64,000 bases of DNA, from positions 1,798,001 to 1,862,000 of the forward strand of contig NZ_CP053697.2 in NCBI RefSeq assembly GCF_013200955.2, in the 5' to 3' direction. This DNA comes from Pseudomonas campi. Lineage in GTDB: Bacteria > Pseudomonadota > Gammaproteobacteria > Pseudomonadales > Pseudomonadaceae. Under the pieces are notes generated by a model. That model ran no database searches. It saw only the letters and a list, made by a program, of their open reading frames with translations, and was not told where the DNA came from. Made by a program: the position numbers and the translations under genes. This document shows positions 30,394 to 40,341 of the stretch, in pieces. Every line of letters starts with the position of its first letter. Position 1 is the first letter of the stretch.

Positions 30394-32222
30394 CAGTTGG
30401 CTTCCTGCGCAGGTTCGGCTGGCGCGGCGGCGGGCGCGCTGGCCTGCGCTTCTTCCCACCAGGTCAGCAGGCCGTAGTCATACAGCGGCGTGACCGCTGG
30501 GCGGCCGAAGCGCTTCCAGTAGGCCACGCGCCAGGTGTCGACGTAGTAGTTGGGCACCACGTAGTGGCCCCAGAGCAAGGCGCGATCGAGGGCGCGGGCA
30601 TGGGTGATCAGCGCCTTGCGCGAGTCGGCGCGAATCAGACCCTCCACCAGCTTGTCGATGGCCGGATCACGCAGGCCCATGTAGTTGCGGCTGCCGGGGT
30701 TGTCGGCGCTGCTGGAGTGCCAGTACTCGCGCTGTTCATTACCCGGTGAGTTGGACTGCGACCAGATGGCCGAAGTCATGTCGAAGTCGCGCGAGTTGAG
30801 GCGGTTGATGTACTGGGACACGTCGACCCGGCGGATCTGCAGATCGATGCCCAGCTCGGCCAAGTTGCGTTTGAACGGCAGGATCACCCGCTCCAGGTTG
30901 GCCTGGAAGTTGAGGAATTCGAAGCTCAGCTGCTGGCCATTGGCATCGACCATCTTGTCGTTGTCGATGCGGTAGCCCGCTTCGGTCAGCAACTGGTAGG
31001 CGCGCCGGCTCTGCTCGCGAATGATGCCGCTGCCATCGCTGACCGGCGGTTTGAAGGCCTGGGTAAAGACTGCCGGTGGCAGTTGTGCCCGCAGCGGCTC
31101 GAGCAGCTTCAGCTCGTCGGCATCCGGCAGGCCGCTGGCCGCCATTTCCGAGTTCTCGAAATAGCTGTGGGTACGCTTGTAGGCACCGTAGAACAGTTGC
31201 TTGTTGGCCCATTCGAAGTCGAACAGCAGGGCGATGGCCTCGCGCACGCGGGCATCCTGGAACAGCGGGCGGCGCAGGTTGAACACATAACCCTGCATGC
31301 CGACCGGGTTGTGGTTGGTGATGGATTGCTGGACGAACTTGCCGGCGCTCAGGGCCGGGGAGTCGTAGCCGGTGGCCCAGTCCTTGGCCGAGTACTCGAG
31401 GTTGACGTCGAAGCTGCCTTTCTTGAAGGCCTCGAGGGCGACTGCGCTGTCGCGGTAGTACTCGATCTGGATGGTGTCGAAGTTGTACTGGCCGCGCGCC
31501 ACGGGCAGGTCCTTGGCCCACCAGTCCTTGATCCGCTCGAAGCGCAGGGCGCTGCCCGGCTCGACCTTGGTGATCTGGTAGGGGCCGCTGCCCAGCGGTG
31601 GCTCCAGGCTGCTCTTGGTGAAGTCGCGATCGGCCCACCAGTGCTTGGGCAGGATCTGCAACTGGCCGAGGATCAGTGGCAGCTCACGGTTATCCGGGTG
31701 CTTGAAGTCGAAGCGCACGCGCAGTTTGTCCTCGACCACCACCTGCGCCACATCGGCGTAGTAGTGGCGGTACTGCGGTGTGCCTTTCTCGATCAGCGTG
31801 TTGAAGGTAAAGGCCACGTCCTCGGCGGTGACCGGGGTGCCATCATGGAAGCGGGCCTTGGGGTTGAGGATAAAGCGCACGAAGCTGTTGTCGGGTGCCT
31901 TGTCGATCTTCTCGGCGAGCAGGCCGTACTCGGTAAAGGGTTCGTCTGGCGAGTGGTAGGTCAGGCTGTCGTAGATCAGGCCGATCTGCGCCGGCGCATT
32001 GCCCTTGGTGATGAACGGATTGAAGCTGTCGAAGCCGCTCAGGCCCGGCAGGCGCAGGATGCCGCCTTTGGGCGCATCCGGGTTCACATAGTCGAAGTGC
32101 TGGAAGTTGGCCGGATATTTTGGGGCTTCGCCATACAGGGTCAGGGCGTGTTGCGGAGCGGCCTGGGCCAGGCCGGCTATCAGCAGCAGGCCGGCGCCCA
32201 GGGCGCGCAGGGGGTTAGTCAT
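30393..32222 (-). CDS. nppA2: Npp/Yej transporter, second substrate-binding protein
   Basis: A periplasmic binding protein of the SBP_bac_5 oligopeptide family, 609 residues. It has a signal peptide (about residues 1-22, ending AGLAQA) and the family segments [39 protein letters not shown] and [18 protein letters not shown]. It is clearly paralogous to NppA1, which lies immediately upstream with a 4-bp overlap. I chose the start at 32222 because it directly precedes the signal sequence. In P. aeruginosa, the NppA1A2BCD system was reported to import peptidyl-nucleoside antibiotics; natural substrates are presumably peptides. Confidence 0.9.
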   Translation of the reverse strand: MTNPLRALGAGLLLIAGLAQAAPQHALTLYGEAPKYPANFQHFDYVNPDAPKGGILRLPGLSGFDSFNPFITKGNAPAQIGLIYDSLTYHSPDEPFTEYGLLAEKIDKAPDNSFVRFILNPKARFHDGTPVTAEDVAFTFNTLIEKGTPQYRHYYADVAQVVVEDKLRVRFDFKHPDNRELPLILGQLQILPKHWWADRDFTKSSLEPPLGSGPYQITKVEPGSALRFERIKDWWAKDLPVARGQYNFDTIQIEYYRDSAVALEAFKKGSFDVNLEYSAKDWATGYDSPALSAGKFVQQSITNHNPVGMQGYVFNLRRPLFQDARVREAIALLFDFEWANKQLFYGAYKRTHSYFENSEMAASGLPDADELKLLEPLRAQLPPAVFTQAFKPPVSDGSGIIREQSRRAYQLLTEAGYRIDNDKMVDANGQQLSFEFLNFQANLERVILPFKRNLAELGIDLQIRRVDVSQYINRLNSRDFDMTSAIWSQSNSPGNEQREYWHSSSADNPGSRNYMGLRDPAIDKLVEGLIRADSRKALITHARALDRALLWGHYVVPNYYVDTWRVAYWKRFGRPAVTPLYDYGLLTWWEEAQASAPAAAPAEPAQEAN

Positions 32223-34069
32223 CGAGCGGTCTCCGTGGGCTTCAGCCACCAGGCCCGCAGCCCCAAGGTGTAGGGCGGGGTGGTGACGAAGGCGAACCGG
32301 TTACGGTACGCCAGGCGGTGATGATTGATGTACCAGTTAGGAATGCTGTAGTGCTGCCAGAGCAGTACGCGGTCGATAGCGCGGCTGGCGGCCACCTGTT
32401 CGTCGCGGCTCTGCGCTTCCAGGAGTTTTTCCAGCAGTGCATCGACGACCGGGTGGGTGACGCCCGCGTAGTTCTTGCTGCCTTTGACATCGGTCTGGCT
32501 GGAATGGAAGTACTGCACTTGCTCCAGGCCTGGACTCAGGCTCTGTGGCAGGGTCATGAGGATCATGTCGTAGTCGAAGTGATCCAGGCGCTGTTTGTAC
32601 TGGGCGCGGTCGACGGTACGCAGGTTGACCTGGATGCCGATGCTGGCGAGGTTCTCGGTGTAGGGTTGGAGAATGCGCTCAAGGTTCGGGTTGACCAGCA
32701 GGATCTCGAAGCGCAGCGGCTCGCCCTTGCTGTTGACCAACTTGTGTCCGGAGGGTTTCCAGCCGGCCTCGCCCAGCAGGCCCATGGCCTTGCGCAGTGT
32801 GTCCCGCGGAATGCCGCGGCCGTCGGTTTCCGGCAGGCTGAACGGCTCCTTGAACAAGGATGCCGGCAGTTGCTTGCGGTACGGCGACAGCAGCAGCCAC
32901 TCGCGGCCTTCCGGCTTGCCGCTGGCGGCGAACTCGCTGTTCGGGTAGTAGCTGCTGGTGCGCTTGTAGGCGCTGTTGAACAGCGCGCGGTTGGTCCATT
33001 CGAAGTCGAACATCAGGCCCATGGCTTCGCGCACCTTGCGTTCGGCGAAGATGGCGCGGCGGCTGTTCATGAACAGCGCCTGGGTCTGGGTCGGGATCTG
33101 GTGCGGAATTTCGGCGCGGATCACCTCGCCCCGGGCGATGGCGGGGAAGCGATAGCCGGTGGCCCAGTTTTTCGCCTGGTGCTCGATATAGAAGTCGAAC
33201 TCGCCGGCCTTGAAGGCTTCGAAGGCGACACTGCTGTCGCGGTAGAACTCCACCTCGACCCGGTCGAAGTTGTATTTGCCACGGTTGACCGGCAGCTTCT
33301 CGCCCCACCAGTCCTTGACCCGCTCGAACACCAGGCTGCGTCCGGGGCTGATCGCGCTGACCTTGTACGGTCCACTGCCCAGCGGCACGTCAAAGCTGGT
33401 GGCCTTGAAGTCGCGCTTCTTCCAATAGTGCTGCGGCAGTACCGGCAGTTCGCCAAGCCGCAGGATTAGCAGCGGGTTGCCGGCGCGTTTGAAGACAAAA
33501 CGGATGCGATGACGGTTGAGGATGTCGACCCGCTGTACTTCCTGCAGGTTGGTGCGGTACTGCGGGTGGCCATCCTTGACCAGCAGGCGATAGGAAAAGG
33601 CCACGTCATAGGCGGTGATCGGCTTGCCATCGTGGAAGCGCGCTTCTTCGCGCAGGTTGAACACCACCCAGCTGCGGTCCTCGCTGTACTCCACGCTCTT
33701 GGCGATCAGCCCATAGCTGGTGGCCGATTCGTCGCCCGAGGGGTCGTACTGGCCGGTGCCAGCCATCAGCGGTTCATTCAGCTCGCTGACGCCGTACTGC
33801 ATGAAGTTGGGCGCGGCGGATGGACTGCTACCCTTGAAACTATAAGGGTTGAGCGTGTCGAATGTGCCATAGGCCATGACTCGCAGCGTGCCGCCTTTGG
33901 GTGCGTCGAGGTTCACCCAGTCGAAGTGGGTGAAGCTGGCGGGGTATTTGAGGGTGCCGAACTGGGCGTAGCCGTGGCTTTCGCTAAGGGTCGCGAAGGC
34001 GGGAAAGCTCAGGGCCAGACCAACAATCAGCAGGAGCAGGGAACGCATTGGGCGCAAGATCCAGTCCAT
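32219..34069 (-). CDS. nppA1: Npp/Yej transporter, first substrate-binding protein
   Basis: A periplasmic SBP_bac_5 binding protein of 616 residues and the first gene of the npp operon. The signal region is MRSLLLLIVGLALSFPAFA. It shares with NppA2 the segments LDAPKGGTLRV, FHDGKPITAYDVAFSY, SGPYKVSAISPG and AYKRTSSYYPNSEFAASG. The start is probably 34069 (MDWILRPMRS) or 34048 (MRSLLLL); neither has a strong Shine-Dalgarno. The longer in-frame extension to 34192 runs into the divergent gene's leader and is unlikely. The 124-bp gap to the HDOD gene must hold both promoters. Confidence 0.9.
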   Translation of the reverse strand: MDWILRPMRSLLLLIVGLALSFPAFATLSESHGYAQFGTLKYPASFTHFDWVNLDAPKGGTLRVMAYGTFDTLNPYSFKGSSPSAAPNFMQYGVSELNEPLMAGTGQYDPSGDESATSYGLIAKSVEYSEDRSWVVFNLREEARFHDGKPITAYDVAFSYRLLVKDGHPQYRTNLQEVQRVDILNRHRIRFVFKRAGNPLLILRLGELPVLPQHYWKKRDFKATSFDVPLGSGPYKVSAISPGRSLVFERVKDWWGEKLPVNRGKYNFDRVEVEFYRDSSVAFEAFKAGEFDFYIEHQAKNWATGYRFPAIARGEVIRAEIPHQIPTQTQALFMNSRRAIFAERKVREAMGLMFDFEWTNRALFNSAYKRTSSYYPNSEFAASGKPEGREWLLLSPYRKQLPASLFKEPFSLPETDGRGIPRDTLRKAMGLLGEAGWKPSGHKLVNSKGEPLRFEILLVNPNLERILQPYTENLASIGIQVNLRTVDRAQYKQRLDHFDYDMILMTLPQSLSPGLEQVQYFHSSQTDVKGSKNYAGVTHPVVDALLEKLLEAQSRDEQVAASRAIDRVLLWQHYSIPNWYINHHRLAYRNRFAFVTTPPYTLGLRAWWLKPTETAR

Positions 34070-34193
34070 GGCGGCTTTGGGCTTCTCAGTAGGTACAGTA
34101 ACAGCTTGTATCCGCAGGAAAAAGAGTGCCTTTTTCAGGGCATGTCCCATCAATATGATTACACTGAAATAAATTGAAATAGAGGTTGGCATC

Positions 34194-35636
34194 TTGGTGG
34201 AGCGCAGTGTGGGTGTGCAGGCATGGATAGACCGCCTGAATCAGGCCGAATTGCCCGCTTTAGCTGCGGTGGTGCAGGATTTGCACCGACTTTCCCAGGC
34301 CGACAAGGCCTCGGTGCAGCAACTGGCCGATGTACTGTTGCGTGATGCCTCGTTGACTTCCAAGGTGCTGCGGGTCGGCAACAGCGTCTATTACAACCCC
34401 TCCCAGGAAGGCATCCGCACTATTTCCCGAGCCATCGTGCTGATTGGCTTCGACAATGTGCGGCTGATCGGCATGTCGGTCAGCCTGATCGACAGCCTGC
34501 TGACCAAGGTGCCGCGCGAGCAGCTGCAGATGCTGCTGGCGCGCTCTTTTCATGCCGCCGTACAGGCGCGCAACATCGCCGGTTACGTGCTGACCAAGAA
34601 CCAGGAAGAGGTCTTTATCGCTGCGCTGCTGCACACGGTCGGCGAACTGGCGTTCTGGGCCTGTGGTGGTGATCAGGCTGACGAGCTGGCCGATGCCCTG
34701 GAGCAGCCCAATGTGGATGCCGACGAGGCGGTGCGCCAGGTGCTCGGCACCAGCTTCCGCCAGCTTACTCTGGGCCTGGTGAAAAGCTGGAACCTGGGCG
34801 AGTTAGCAACCTTCGCCCACGGCAGCGGCAACCAGCATGATCCGGCGGTGCGGGCGATCAACCTGGGTGTGAAAATCAGCGAGGCGGCTCTGAACGGCTG
34901 GGACTCGCCGGAGATGGAAAAATTGGTGCAGCAGTTGGCAGACTTCACCGGGGTCAGCCCGGAAGATGCCTTGAAGCAGGTGCTGGAGAGCGCGGAAGAG
35001 ACCGTCGAGGTGGCTGCCACCTTCGGCGCTAGCCAGCTGTGCCGGCTGATTCCCAATACCGACCCCGAGCAGATCAAGCTGCAACAGCAGGAGCGCAAGG
35101 CGCGCCTGCTGCAGCCGGACCTGCTGGCGCTGCAGCAGGCGCTGCAGGACCTGGGCATGATGATCGGCCAGAAGGGCGATGTCGGCCAGATCCTCGATAC
35201 CCTGCTCAAGGGCCTGCATCAGGGCGCCGGGCTGGAACGGGTGATGTTGGCAGTGCTGGCTGACGGACAGAGCCGTTTCCGTGCCAAGCGGGCAGTGGGC
35301 GAGGGCACCGAGCAGTGGCTGACGGACTTCCAGTTGCCGGCGGCGCAAATCGAGCAGCCGCATATCTTCAGCTACGCCCTGCGTAACCGTGAGGCTTTGT
35401 GGATGGGGGTGCCGGCCAGCTACAACCTGGCCGAACTGGTGACCCTGCCGATGCGCCAGCTACTCGGCCAGGGCATGTTCTTCATTGCCCCGATCATGGC
35501 TGGAACCCGCGAAATCGGTGTGCTGTATGCCGACAGCCGAGTATCCGGGCGGGCGCTCAAGCATGAGCAGTTCGTGGCTTTCCAGCGCTTTACCCAGCTG
35601 ACCGGGCGTTGCCTGGAGGCGCTAACCAAGCGCTGA
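34194..35636 (+). CDS. HDOD-GAF signalling protein
   Basis: A 480-residue cytoplasmic protein with an N-terminal HDOD domain (about residues 15-215) and a C-terminal GAF-like domain (about 320-478). HDOD segments include LLRDASLTSKVLRVGNSVYY and ISRAIVLIGFDNVR. The HD-type metal site is lost: the equivalent helix reads LLHTVGELAF, as usual for HDOD proteins, so no phosphodiesterase activity is expected. HDOD proteins often take part in c-di-GMP, two-component or motility signalling. The start is TTG at 34194, with AGAGG eight bases upstream; GTG at 34197 is the alternative. It is divergent from the npp operon and followed by a palindromic repeat. Confidence 0.8.
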   Translation: MVERSVGVQAWIDRLNQAELPALAAVVQDLHRLSQADKASVQQLADVLLRDASLTSKVLRVGNSVYYNPSQEGIRTISRAIVLIGFDNVRLIGMSVSLIDSLLTKVPREQLQMLLARSFHAAVQARNIAGYVLTKNQEEVFIAALLHTVGELAFWACGGDQADELADALEQPNVDADEAVRQVLGTSFRQLTLGLVKSWNLGELATFAHGSGNQHDPAVRAINLGVKISEAALNGWDSPEMEKLVQQLADFTGVSPEDALKQVLESAEETVEVAATFGASQLCRLIPNTDPEQIKLQQQERKARLLQPDLLALQQALQDLGMMIGQKGDVGQILDTLLKGLHQGAGLERVMLAVLADGQSRFRAKRAVGEGTEQWLTDFQLPAAQIEQPHIFSYALRNREALWMGVPASYNLAELVTLPMRQLLGQGMFFIAPIMAGTREIGVLYADSRVSGRALKHEQFVAFQRFTQLTGRCLEALTKR

Positions 35637-35652
35637 GACGTTGCAGGCGTAG

Positions 35653-35711
35653 GTAGCCCGGATGCAATCCGGGAACAGGCAACTCCGCTCCCCGGATTGC
35701 ATCCGGGCTAC
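35653..35711. repeat. 59-bp inverted repeat, copy 1
   Basis: GTAGCCCGGATGCAATCCGG begins the left arm (35653-35673), which pairs perfectly over 21 bp with 35691-35711. A second copy of identical length and arms is at 55065-55123. It lies between the converging HDOD and mltD genes and may act as a terminator. Confidence 0.85.
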
Positions 35712-35716
35712 AAGTC

Positions 35717-37309
35717 TCAGTTGAGATACAGGGTCAGGGTCTGTCCCGGTTTCAGCGAGTTGCTGTTGCTGCGCGGGTTCCAGCGCTGCAGGTGCTTCAG
35801 GTCGACCTTGAAGCGCTGAGCGATCAGATACAGCGAGTCGCCTGACTTGACCCGGTAATAGGTGACGTTCTGGCGGCTGGCGGGCTTGGCGGCAGCCACC
35901 GAGTTGCCGGTGCCACCGCTGGCCCCGCTACCCCCATGGATCACCAGGGACTGACCGAGGCTCAGCTTGCTGCGCGCATTGAGCTTGTTCCAGCGTTGCA
36001 GGTCTTTAAGCGAGACATTGTTGCTGTTGGCGATCTGCCAAAGGGTGTCGCCACTCTTTACCTTGTAATTGCGCGGCCCGGCGCTCGGCGTGGCCTTGGC
36101 AACCTGCTGGTGCAGCGGCTGGCTCGGCTCGCGATCACCGGCGGCGGGAATGCTGAGGATCTGGCCAACTCGCAGGCTGTTGCTCTTGAGCTTGTTGACG
36201 TCCTTCAGGGTATTGACCGTCAGGTGGTAGCGGTTGGCAATGCTGTGCAGGTTGTCGCCGTTGCGCACGCGGTATTCCTGCCAGCTCACCACCTGCTGGG
36301 GCTTCATCAGGGCCAGGTTGGCGTTGAGCAGCTCGGCTTTCCCGGTGGGCACCAGCAGGTGCTGCGGGCCGTCCATGGTGATGCCTTTCTTGAAGGCCGG
36401 ATTGAGGCTCTGCAGTTCGTCCTCTTCCATGTCGACCAGGGCTGCCACCCGTGCCAGGTCGAGGCCCGGTTTGCTCGCCACCTGCTCGAAATAGGGCTCG
36501 TTGGCGATTGGGTCCAGGCGCACGCCGTAGGCCTCAGGCGACATGACGATCTGCGACAGAGCCAGCAGTTTGGGCACGTAGGCCTGGGTTTCCTTGGGCA
36601 GCGGCAGGTTCCAGTAGTCGGTCGGCAGGCCGAGTTTCTGGTTGCGTTCGATGGCCCGGCTGACGGTGCCTTCGCCGGCGTTGTAGGCCGCCAGGGCCAG
36701 CAGCCAGTCGCCGTTGAACATGTCGTGCAGGCGGCTCAGGTAGGTCATTGCGGCGTTGGTCGAGGCGACGATGTCGCGGCGGCCGTCGTACCAGTTGGTC
36801 TGGCGCAGGTTGAAGTGGCGACCGGTAGAGGGAATGAACTGCCAGATACCCACGGCATGGCTGCGCGAGTAGGCGAACGGGTTATAGGCGCTTTCGATGA
36901 CCGGCAGCAAAGCCAGCTCCATCGGCATATTGCGCTCTTCCAGGCGCTCGACCACGTAATGGATATAGCGGCTGCCGCGGTCGCTGGCGTTTTCCAGGAA
37001 GGAGGGGTTGCTGGCGAACCACAGACGTTGCTGCTCAATACGCGGATTGACGCCGATTTCGTCCTGCAGCTGGAAGCCTTCGCGCATGCGCTCCCAGATG
37101 TCGCGTGGTTCTTCGGGTTCGGCTTCCTGGCTCAGCCACTCCGGCTCCTGCTGCAGGCTGACGGCGCGATCGGTATCGCGGTCGTTCTCCGGGGTGGACG
37201 GCGCCATGTTCTGGCAACCGGCAATAAACAGACAGGCCAACACCGCCAGAGCCCTTGCTCTTTGTGCCAATGCAGCTGAATCAAGGGAGCTGAAAGGTAA
37301 TAAAAACAT
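35717..37309 (-). CDS. mltD: Membrane-bound lytic murein transglycosylase D
   Basis: Cleaves peptidoglycan glycan strands to 1,6-anhydromuropeptides; an outer-membrane lipoprotein. The 530-residue protein has a lipobox LFIAGC with Cys32. A family 1D SLT domain (about residues 110-240) carries catalytic Glu139 (LLPVIESAYNP), with GIWQFIPSTGRHF and ALAAYNAGEGTV. Three LysM peptidoglycan-binding repeats follow (about 343-388, 411-456 and 481-528), each containing a Y(R/K)V(K/R)(S/N)GD motif. E. coli MltD has two LysM repeats, while pseudomonad forms often have more. It is followed on the same strand, upstream, by gloB with a 92-bp gap. Confidence 0.95.
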   Translation of the reverse strand: MFLLPFSSLDSAALAQRARALAVLACLFIAGCQNMAPSTPENDRDTDRAVSLQQEPEWLSQEAEPEEPRDIWERMREGFQLQDEIGVNPRIEQQRLWFASNPSFLENASDRGSRYIHYVVERLEERNMPMELALLPVIESAYNPFAYSRSHAVGIWQFIPSTGRHFNLRQTNWYDGRRDIVASTNAAMTYLSRLHDMFNGDWLLALAAYNAGEGTVSRAIERNQKLGLPTDYWNLPLPKETQAYVPKLLALSQIVMSPEAYGVRLDPIANEPYFEQVASKPGLDLARVAALVDMEEDELQSLNPAFKKGITMDGPQHLLVPTGKAELLNANLALMKPQQVVSWQEYRVRNGDNLHSIANRYHLTVNTLKDVNKLKSNSLRVGQILSIPAAGDREPSQPLHQQVAKATPSAGPRNYKVKSGDTLWQIANSNNVSLKDLQRWNKLNARSKLSLGQSLVIHGGSGASGGTGNSVAAAKPASRQNVTYYRVKSGDSLYLIAQRFKVDLKHLQRWNPRSNSNSLKPGQTLTLYLN

Positions 37310-37401
37310 TAGGCGCTAGTACCTGGCGGCGCTAAAAAGTTGGGGGATTCTAGGAACGCCCCCTGGGGTGGTCAAGTTTTCACCAGTCCATTGGTCACTT
37401 T

Positions 37402-38190
37402 TTAACCAGGCCTGAAGCTGTCTTTCCACCTGCGCAGGCTGGCAAACACCTCGTCCGGCGAGCGCTGCTGGGGGCCTTCCCGCTCGTCTATTTTTTCTTT
37501 AATGGATGTTTCGGCGCAGCGCAGGAAGGGGTTGATGGCTTTTTCCAGGGCGATGGTCGAGGGCAGGCTGATGCGTCCTGCCGTACGCCATGCGCTGACT
37601 GCGGCAAAGTGGGTGGCGACGGCCGCATTGTGCGGCTCCACGGCGCGAGCGAAGTGCAGATTGCTCAGGGTGTATTCGTGGGTGCAGTAGACCAGCGTGG
37701 CATCCGGCAGGCTGGCCAGCCGGCTCAGCGATGCATGCATCTGCGCCGGGCTGCCTTCGAACAGGCGTCCGCAGCCCGCGGAGAACAGGGTATCGCCGCA
37801 GAACAGCCAGGGCTGCGCGGGATCGGCGTGGTAGTAGGCGATATGGCCGAGGGTGTGGCCGGGCACCTCATGGATGACGAACTCGCGGTCGAGCACGCTG
37901 ATGCGATCACCTTCAGCCAAGGCTACGTCGCGCTCCGGGATGCGTTCCTGCGCCGGGCCGTACACGCGGGCGCCGGTGGCGGCCTTGAGCTGGGCAATGC
38001 CGCCGATATGGTCCGGGTGGTGATGGGTGATCAGGATGTCGCTGAGTTGCCAGTCCGCATGGGCGGCGAGCCAAGCCAGTACCGGCGCGGCGTCACCCGG
38101 ATCGACCACGGCGCAGCGGCGCTGGGCATGGTCCTGCAGGAGCCACAGGTAGTTGTCGCTGAAGGCGGGCAGGGCGTCGATCTGAAACAT
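37402..38190 (-). CDS. gloB: Hydroxyacylglutathione hydrolase (glyoxalase II)
   Basis: Hydrolyses S-D-lactoylglutathione to D-lactate and glutathione in methylglyoxal detoxification. The 262-residue metallo-beta-lactamase-fold protein has the binuclear zinc motif THHHPDH (H56, H58, D60, H61), [10 protein letters not shown], and [17 protein letters not shown], with the C-terminal glutathione-binding region [13 protein letters not shown]. The start at 38190 ([10 protein letters not shown]) matches the family; an in-frame ATG at 38217 adds nine residues. It is divergent from the methyltransferase-like gene across 76 bp. Confidence 0.95.
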   Translation of the reverse strand: MFQIDALPAFSDNYLWLLQDHAQRRCAVVDPGDAAPVLAWLAAHADWQLSDILITHHHPDHIGGIAQLKAATGARVYGPAQERIPERDVALAEGDRISVLDREFVIHEVPGHTLGHIAYYHADPAQPWLFCGDTLFSAGCGRLFEGSPAQMHASLSRLASLPDATLVYCTHEYTLSNLHFARAVEPHNAAVATHFAAVSAWRTAGRISLPSTIALEKAINPFLRCAETSIKEKIDEREGPQQRSPDEVFASLRRWKDSFRPG

Positions 38191-38266
38191 TTTTCGGGGT
38201 CGCCAAGTGAGGGGCATTGGCGCATCTTAAGCGGCAAAGCCCTGCTTGTGTCACTGGAGGTTCCCG

Positions 38267-39025
38267 ATGAACGAGCAACCTTTCGCCCAGGCCGATGGCG
38301 ATTGGCTGGACCTCACCCAGGCGGCCCGCGAGTGGCTGGCTTCGCCGCTCGGCGAGCTGTTGCTGGAAGAAGAGCGCCGCGCGCTGGATGAAGAACTGGT
38401 GCGTTATTTTGGTGGCTACCTGGTGCATTACGGCCCGGCGGCGGCCCAGCCACCCAAGGCGCCGCAGATCCGCTGCAACGTACGCCTTGGCGCGCCGCTG
38501 GTCGGCGTGGACATCGCCTGCGAAGAGCAGGCCTGGCCGCTCGGTGAGCACGCTGCCGATGTGGTGGTGCTGCAGCATGGTCTGGATTTCTGCCTGTCGC
38601 CCCACGGCCTGCTGCGTGAGGCGGCGCACAGCGTGCGCCCGGGCGGCCATCTACTGATTGTCGGGATCAACCCGTGGAGTGCCTGGGGCCTGCGTCATTA
38701 CTTCGCCCGTGATGGCTTTCGCCAGGCCCGCTGCATCTCGCCGGCACGCATGAGCGACTGGCTCAGCCTGCTCGGCTTCGCGCTGGAGAAACGCCGCTTC
38801 GGGTGCTATCGTCCGCCTCTTGCTTCAGCGGCCTGGCAATCGCGCCTGGCCCGGCTGGAGACCTGGGGCGGTGCCTGGCAGATGCCGGGTGCGGGCTTCT
38901 ATCTGTTGGTAGCGCGCAAGCTGGTGGTCGGCTTGCGGCCGCTGCGACCTGTGCAACGGGCCACCATGGGCAAGTTGCTGCCAATGCCGGTGGCCAAAGT
39001 CAGCCGCCGCGATTCCGAGCAGTAG
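38267..39025 (+). CDS. Methyltransferase-like protein (PA1814 type)
   Basis: A 252-residue cytoplasmic protein resembling class I SAM-dependent methyltransferases in its middle part (VVLQHGLDFCLSPHGLLREAAHSVRPGGHLLIVGINPWS, residues about 103-142, in two pieces of that strand-helix-strand). The usual glycine-rich motif I (GxGxG) is not visible; the equivalent place reads VRLGAPLVGVDI. It may therefore be inactive or bind SAM unusually. The ATG at 38267 has GGAGG upstream. It lies between divergent gloB and rnhA, and rnhA starts 11 bp after its stop, so these genes and dnaQ are probably one transcript. Confidence 0.7.
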   Translation: MNEQPFAQADGDWLDLTQAAREWLASPLGELLLEEERRALDEELVRYFGGYLVHYGPAAAQPPKAPQIRCNVRLGAPLVGVDIACEEQAWPLGEHAADVVVLQHGLDFCLSPHGLLREAAHSVRPGGHLLIVGINPWSAWGLRHYFARDGFRQARCISPARMSDWLSLLGFALEKRRFGCYRPPLASAAWQSRLARLETWGGAWQMPGAGFYLLVARKLVVGLRPLRPVQRATMGKLLPMPVAKVSRRDSEQ

Positions 39026-39036
39026 ATAAGTAGTCA

Positions 39037-39492
39037 ATGAGCGAAGAAATAGTCGAGATCTACACCGATGGCGCCTGCAAGGGCAATCCCGGCCCAGGCG
39101 GCTGGGGCGCGCTATTGGTCTTCAAGGGCGCTGAAAAAGAGCTCTGGGGCGGCGAGCCCAATACCACCAACAACCGCATGGAACTGATGGCGGCGATCTG
39201 TGCCCTGATCGCGCTGACCCGTCCCTGTTCCGTGCGCCTGGTGACCGACTCGCAGTACGTGATGAAGGGTATCCAGGAATGGATGCCGAACTGGAAGAAG
39301 CGTGGCTGGAAGACGGCCGCCAAGGAGCCGGTGAAGAACGCCGACCTGTGGCAGGCGCTGGACGAGCAGGTCAACCGCCATAACGTGACCTGGCAGTGGG
39401 TGCGCGGGCATACCGGCCACCCCGGCAACGAGAAGGCCGACCAGTTGGCCAACCGCGGCGTCGATGAAGTGAGGGCAATGAAACATGCGTAG
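39037..39492 (+). CDS. rnhA: Ribonuclease HI
   Basis: Degrades the RNA strand of RNA-DNA hybrids such as R-loops and primers. The 151-residue protein has the complete active site D11, E49, D71 and D135, with His125 in the [12 protein letters not shown] loop, each one residue later than in E. coli RNase HI. The basic protrusion ([17 protein letters not shown]) is present. The last eight bases overlap dnaQ, read in another frame, so the two are translationally coupled. In E. coli the same two genes are adjacent but divergent. Confidence 0.97.
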   Translation: MSEEIVEIYTDGACKGNPGPGGWGALLVFKGAEKELWGGEPNTTNNRMELMAAICALIALTRPCSVRLVTDSQYVMKGIQEWMPNWKKRGWKTAAKEPVKNADLWQALDEQVNRHNVTWQWVRGHTGHPGNEKADQLANRGVDEVRAMKHA

Positions 39493-40219
39493 TGTGGTGT
39501 TGGATACTGAAACCACGGGCATGCCGGTGACCGATGGGCACCGCATCATCGAGATCGGCTGTGTCGAGCTGGAAGGTCGGCGCCTGACCGGGCGGCATTT
39601 CCATGTCTACCTGCAGCCGGATCGCGAGATCGACGAAGGCGCGGTGGCGGTGCACGGCATCACCAGCGAATTCCTCGCCGACAAACCGCGCTTTCGCGAT
39701 GTCGCTGATGAGTTTTTCGAGTTCATCAACGGCGCCCAGCTGATCATCCACAACGCGGCGTTCGACGTCGGCTTCATCAACAACGAGTTCGCCCTGCTCG
39801 GGCAGAGCGAGCGCGCCGAAGTCAGCGACTACTGCGGCATCCTCGATACCCTGCTGATGGCCCGCGAGCGTCATCCGGGGCAGCGCAACAACCTCGATGC
39901 CCTGTGCAAACGCTATGGCGTTGACAACTCCGGCCGTGACCTGCACGGCGCGCTGCTCGACGCCGAGATCCTCGCCGACGTCTACCTGACCATGACCGGC
40001 GGCCAGACCCACCTGTCGCTGGCCGGCGAGGGTGGCGATGGCAGTGGCCGGCAGATGCCCAGCCCGATCATTCGCCTGGATGCCAACCGGGCGCCAACCC
40101 GCATCATCCGCGCCAGCGAGGCCGAACTGGCTGCCCATGCTGCGCGCCTGGCGGTGATCGAAAAGTCCGCCGGAGCGCCGTCGCTGTGGGCGCAGCTGGA
40201 AACGCCGAAAGAAAGCTGA
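39485..40219 (+). CDS. dnaQ: DNA polymerase III epsilon subunit (proofreading exonuclease)
   Basis: The 3'-5' proofreading exonuclease of the replicative polymerase. The 244-residue DEDDh-family protein has D7 and E9 (LDTETTG), D94 (NAAFDVGF), H154 and D159 ([15 protein letters not shown]). After residue 170 comes a flexible tail with QTHLSLAGE, consistent with the clamp-binding motif and the alpha-subunit-binding C-terminus. It overlaps rnhA by 8 bp on the same strand. No terminator is evident before the ldcA leader. Confidence 0.96.
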   Translation: MRSVVLDTETTGMPVTDGHRIIEIGCVELEGRRLTGRHFHVYLQPDREIDEGAVAVHGITSEFLADKPRFRDVADEFFEFINGAQLIIHNAAFDVGFINNEFALLGQSERAEVSDYCGILDTLLMARERHPGQRNNLDALCKRYGVDNSGRDLHGALLDAEILADVYLTMTGGQTHLSLAGEGGDGSGRQMPSPIIRLDANRAPTRIIRASEAELAAHAARLAVIEKSAGAPSLWAQLETPKES

Positions 40220-40300
40220 GGCTAGGGCAAAGGTTGTCCAGGCGACCTTTTCTTACAGCTTGCTGCACAGGGGGTTCCGCCCGTCCGGGCGAGCTTCTAA

Positions 40301-40334
40301 CCTGAGGGGATAGGCCGCTGCCGGCCCCTCAGGA
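40301..40334 (+). promoter_or_regulatory. Hairpin covering the ldcA Shine-Dalgarno
   Basis: CCTGAGGGG (40301-40309) pairs perfectly with CCCCTCAGG (40325-40333). The Shine-Dalgarno AGGA (40331-40334) is inside or against the right arm, eight bases before the ATG at 40342. The loop is GC-rich and can pair further. As drawn, the structure would hide the ribosome-binding site. Confidence 0.65.
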
Positions 40335-40341
40335 ATTCATA

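Noticed and set aside
31083..33469. Plus-strand frames of about 390 residues opposite nppA1 and nppA2
   Set aside because: Opposite conserved binding proteins, with composition typical of antisense frames.
40220..40270. ArgR box upstream of ldcA
   Set aside because: TGTCCAGGCGACC is only a loose match to TGTCGC-N-type half-sites; not enough to call.
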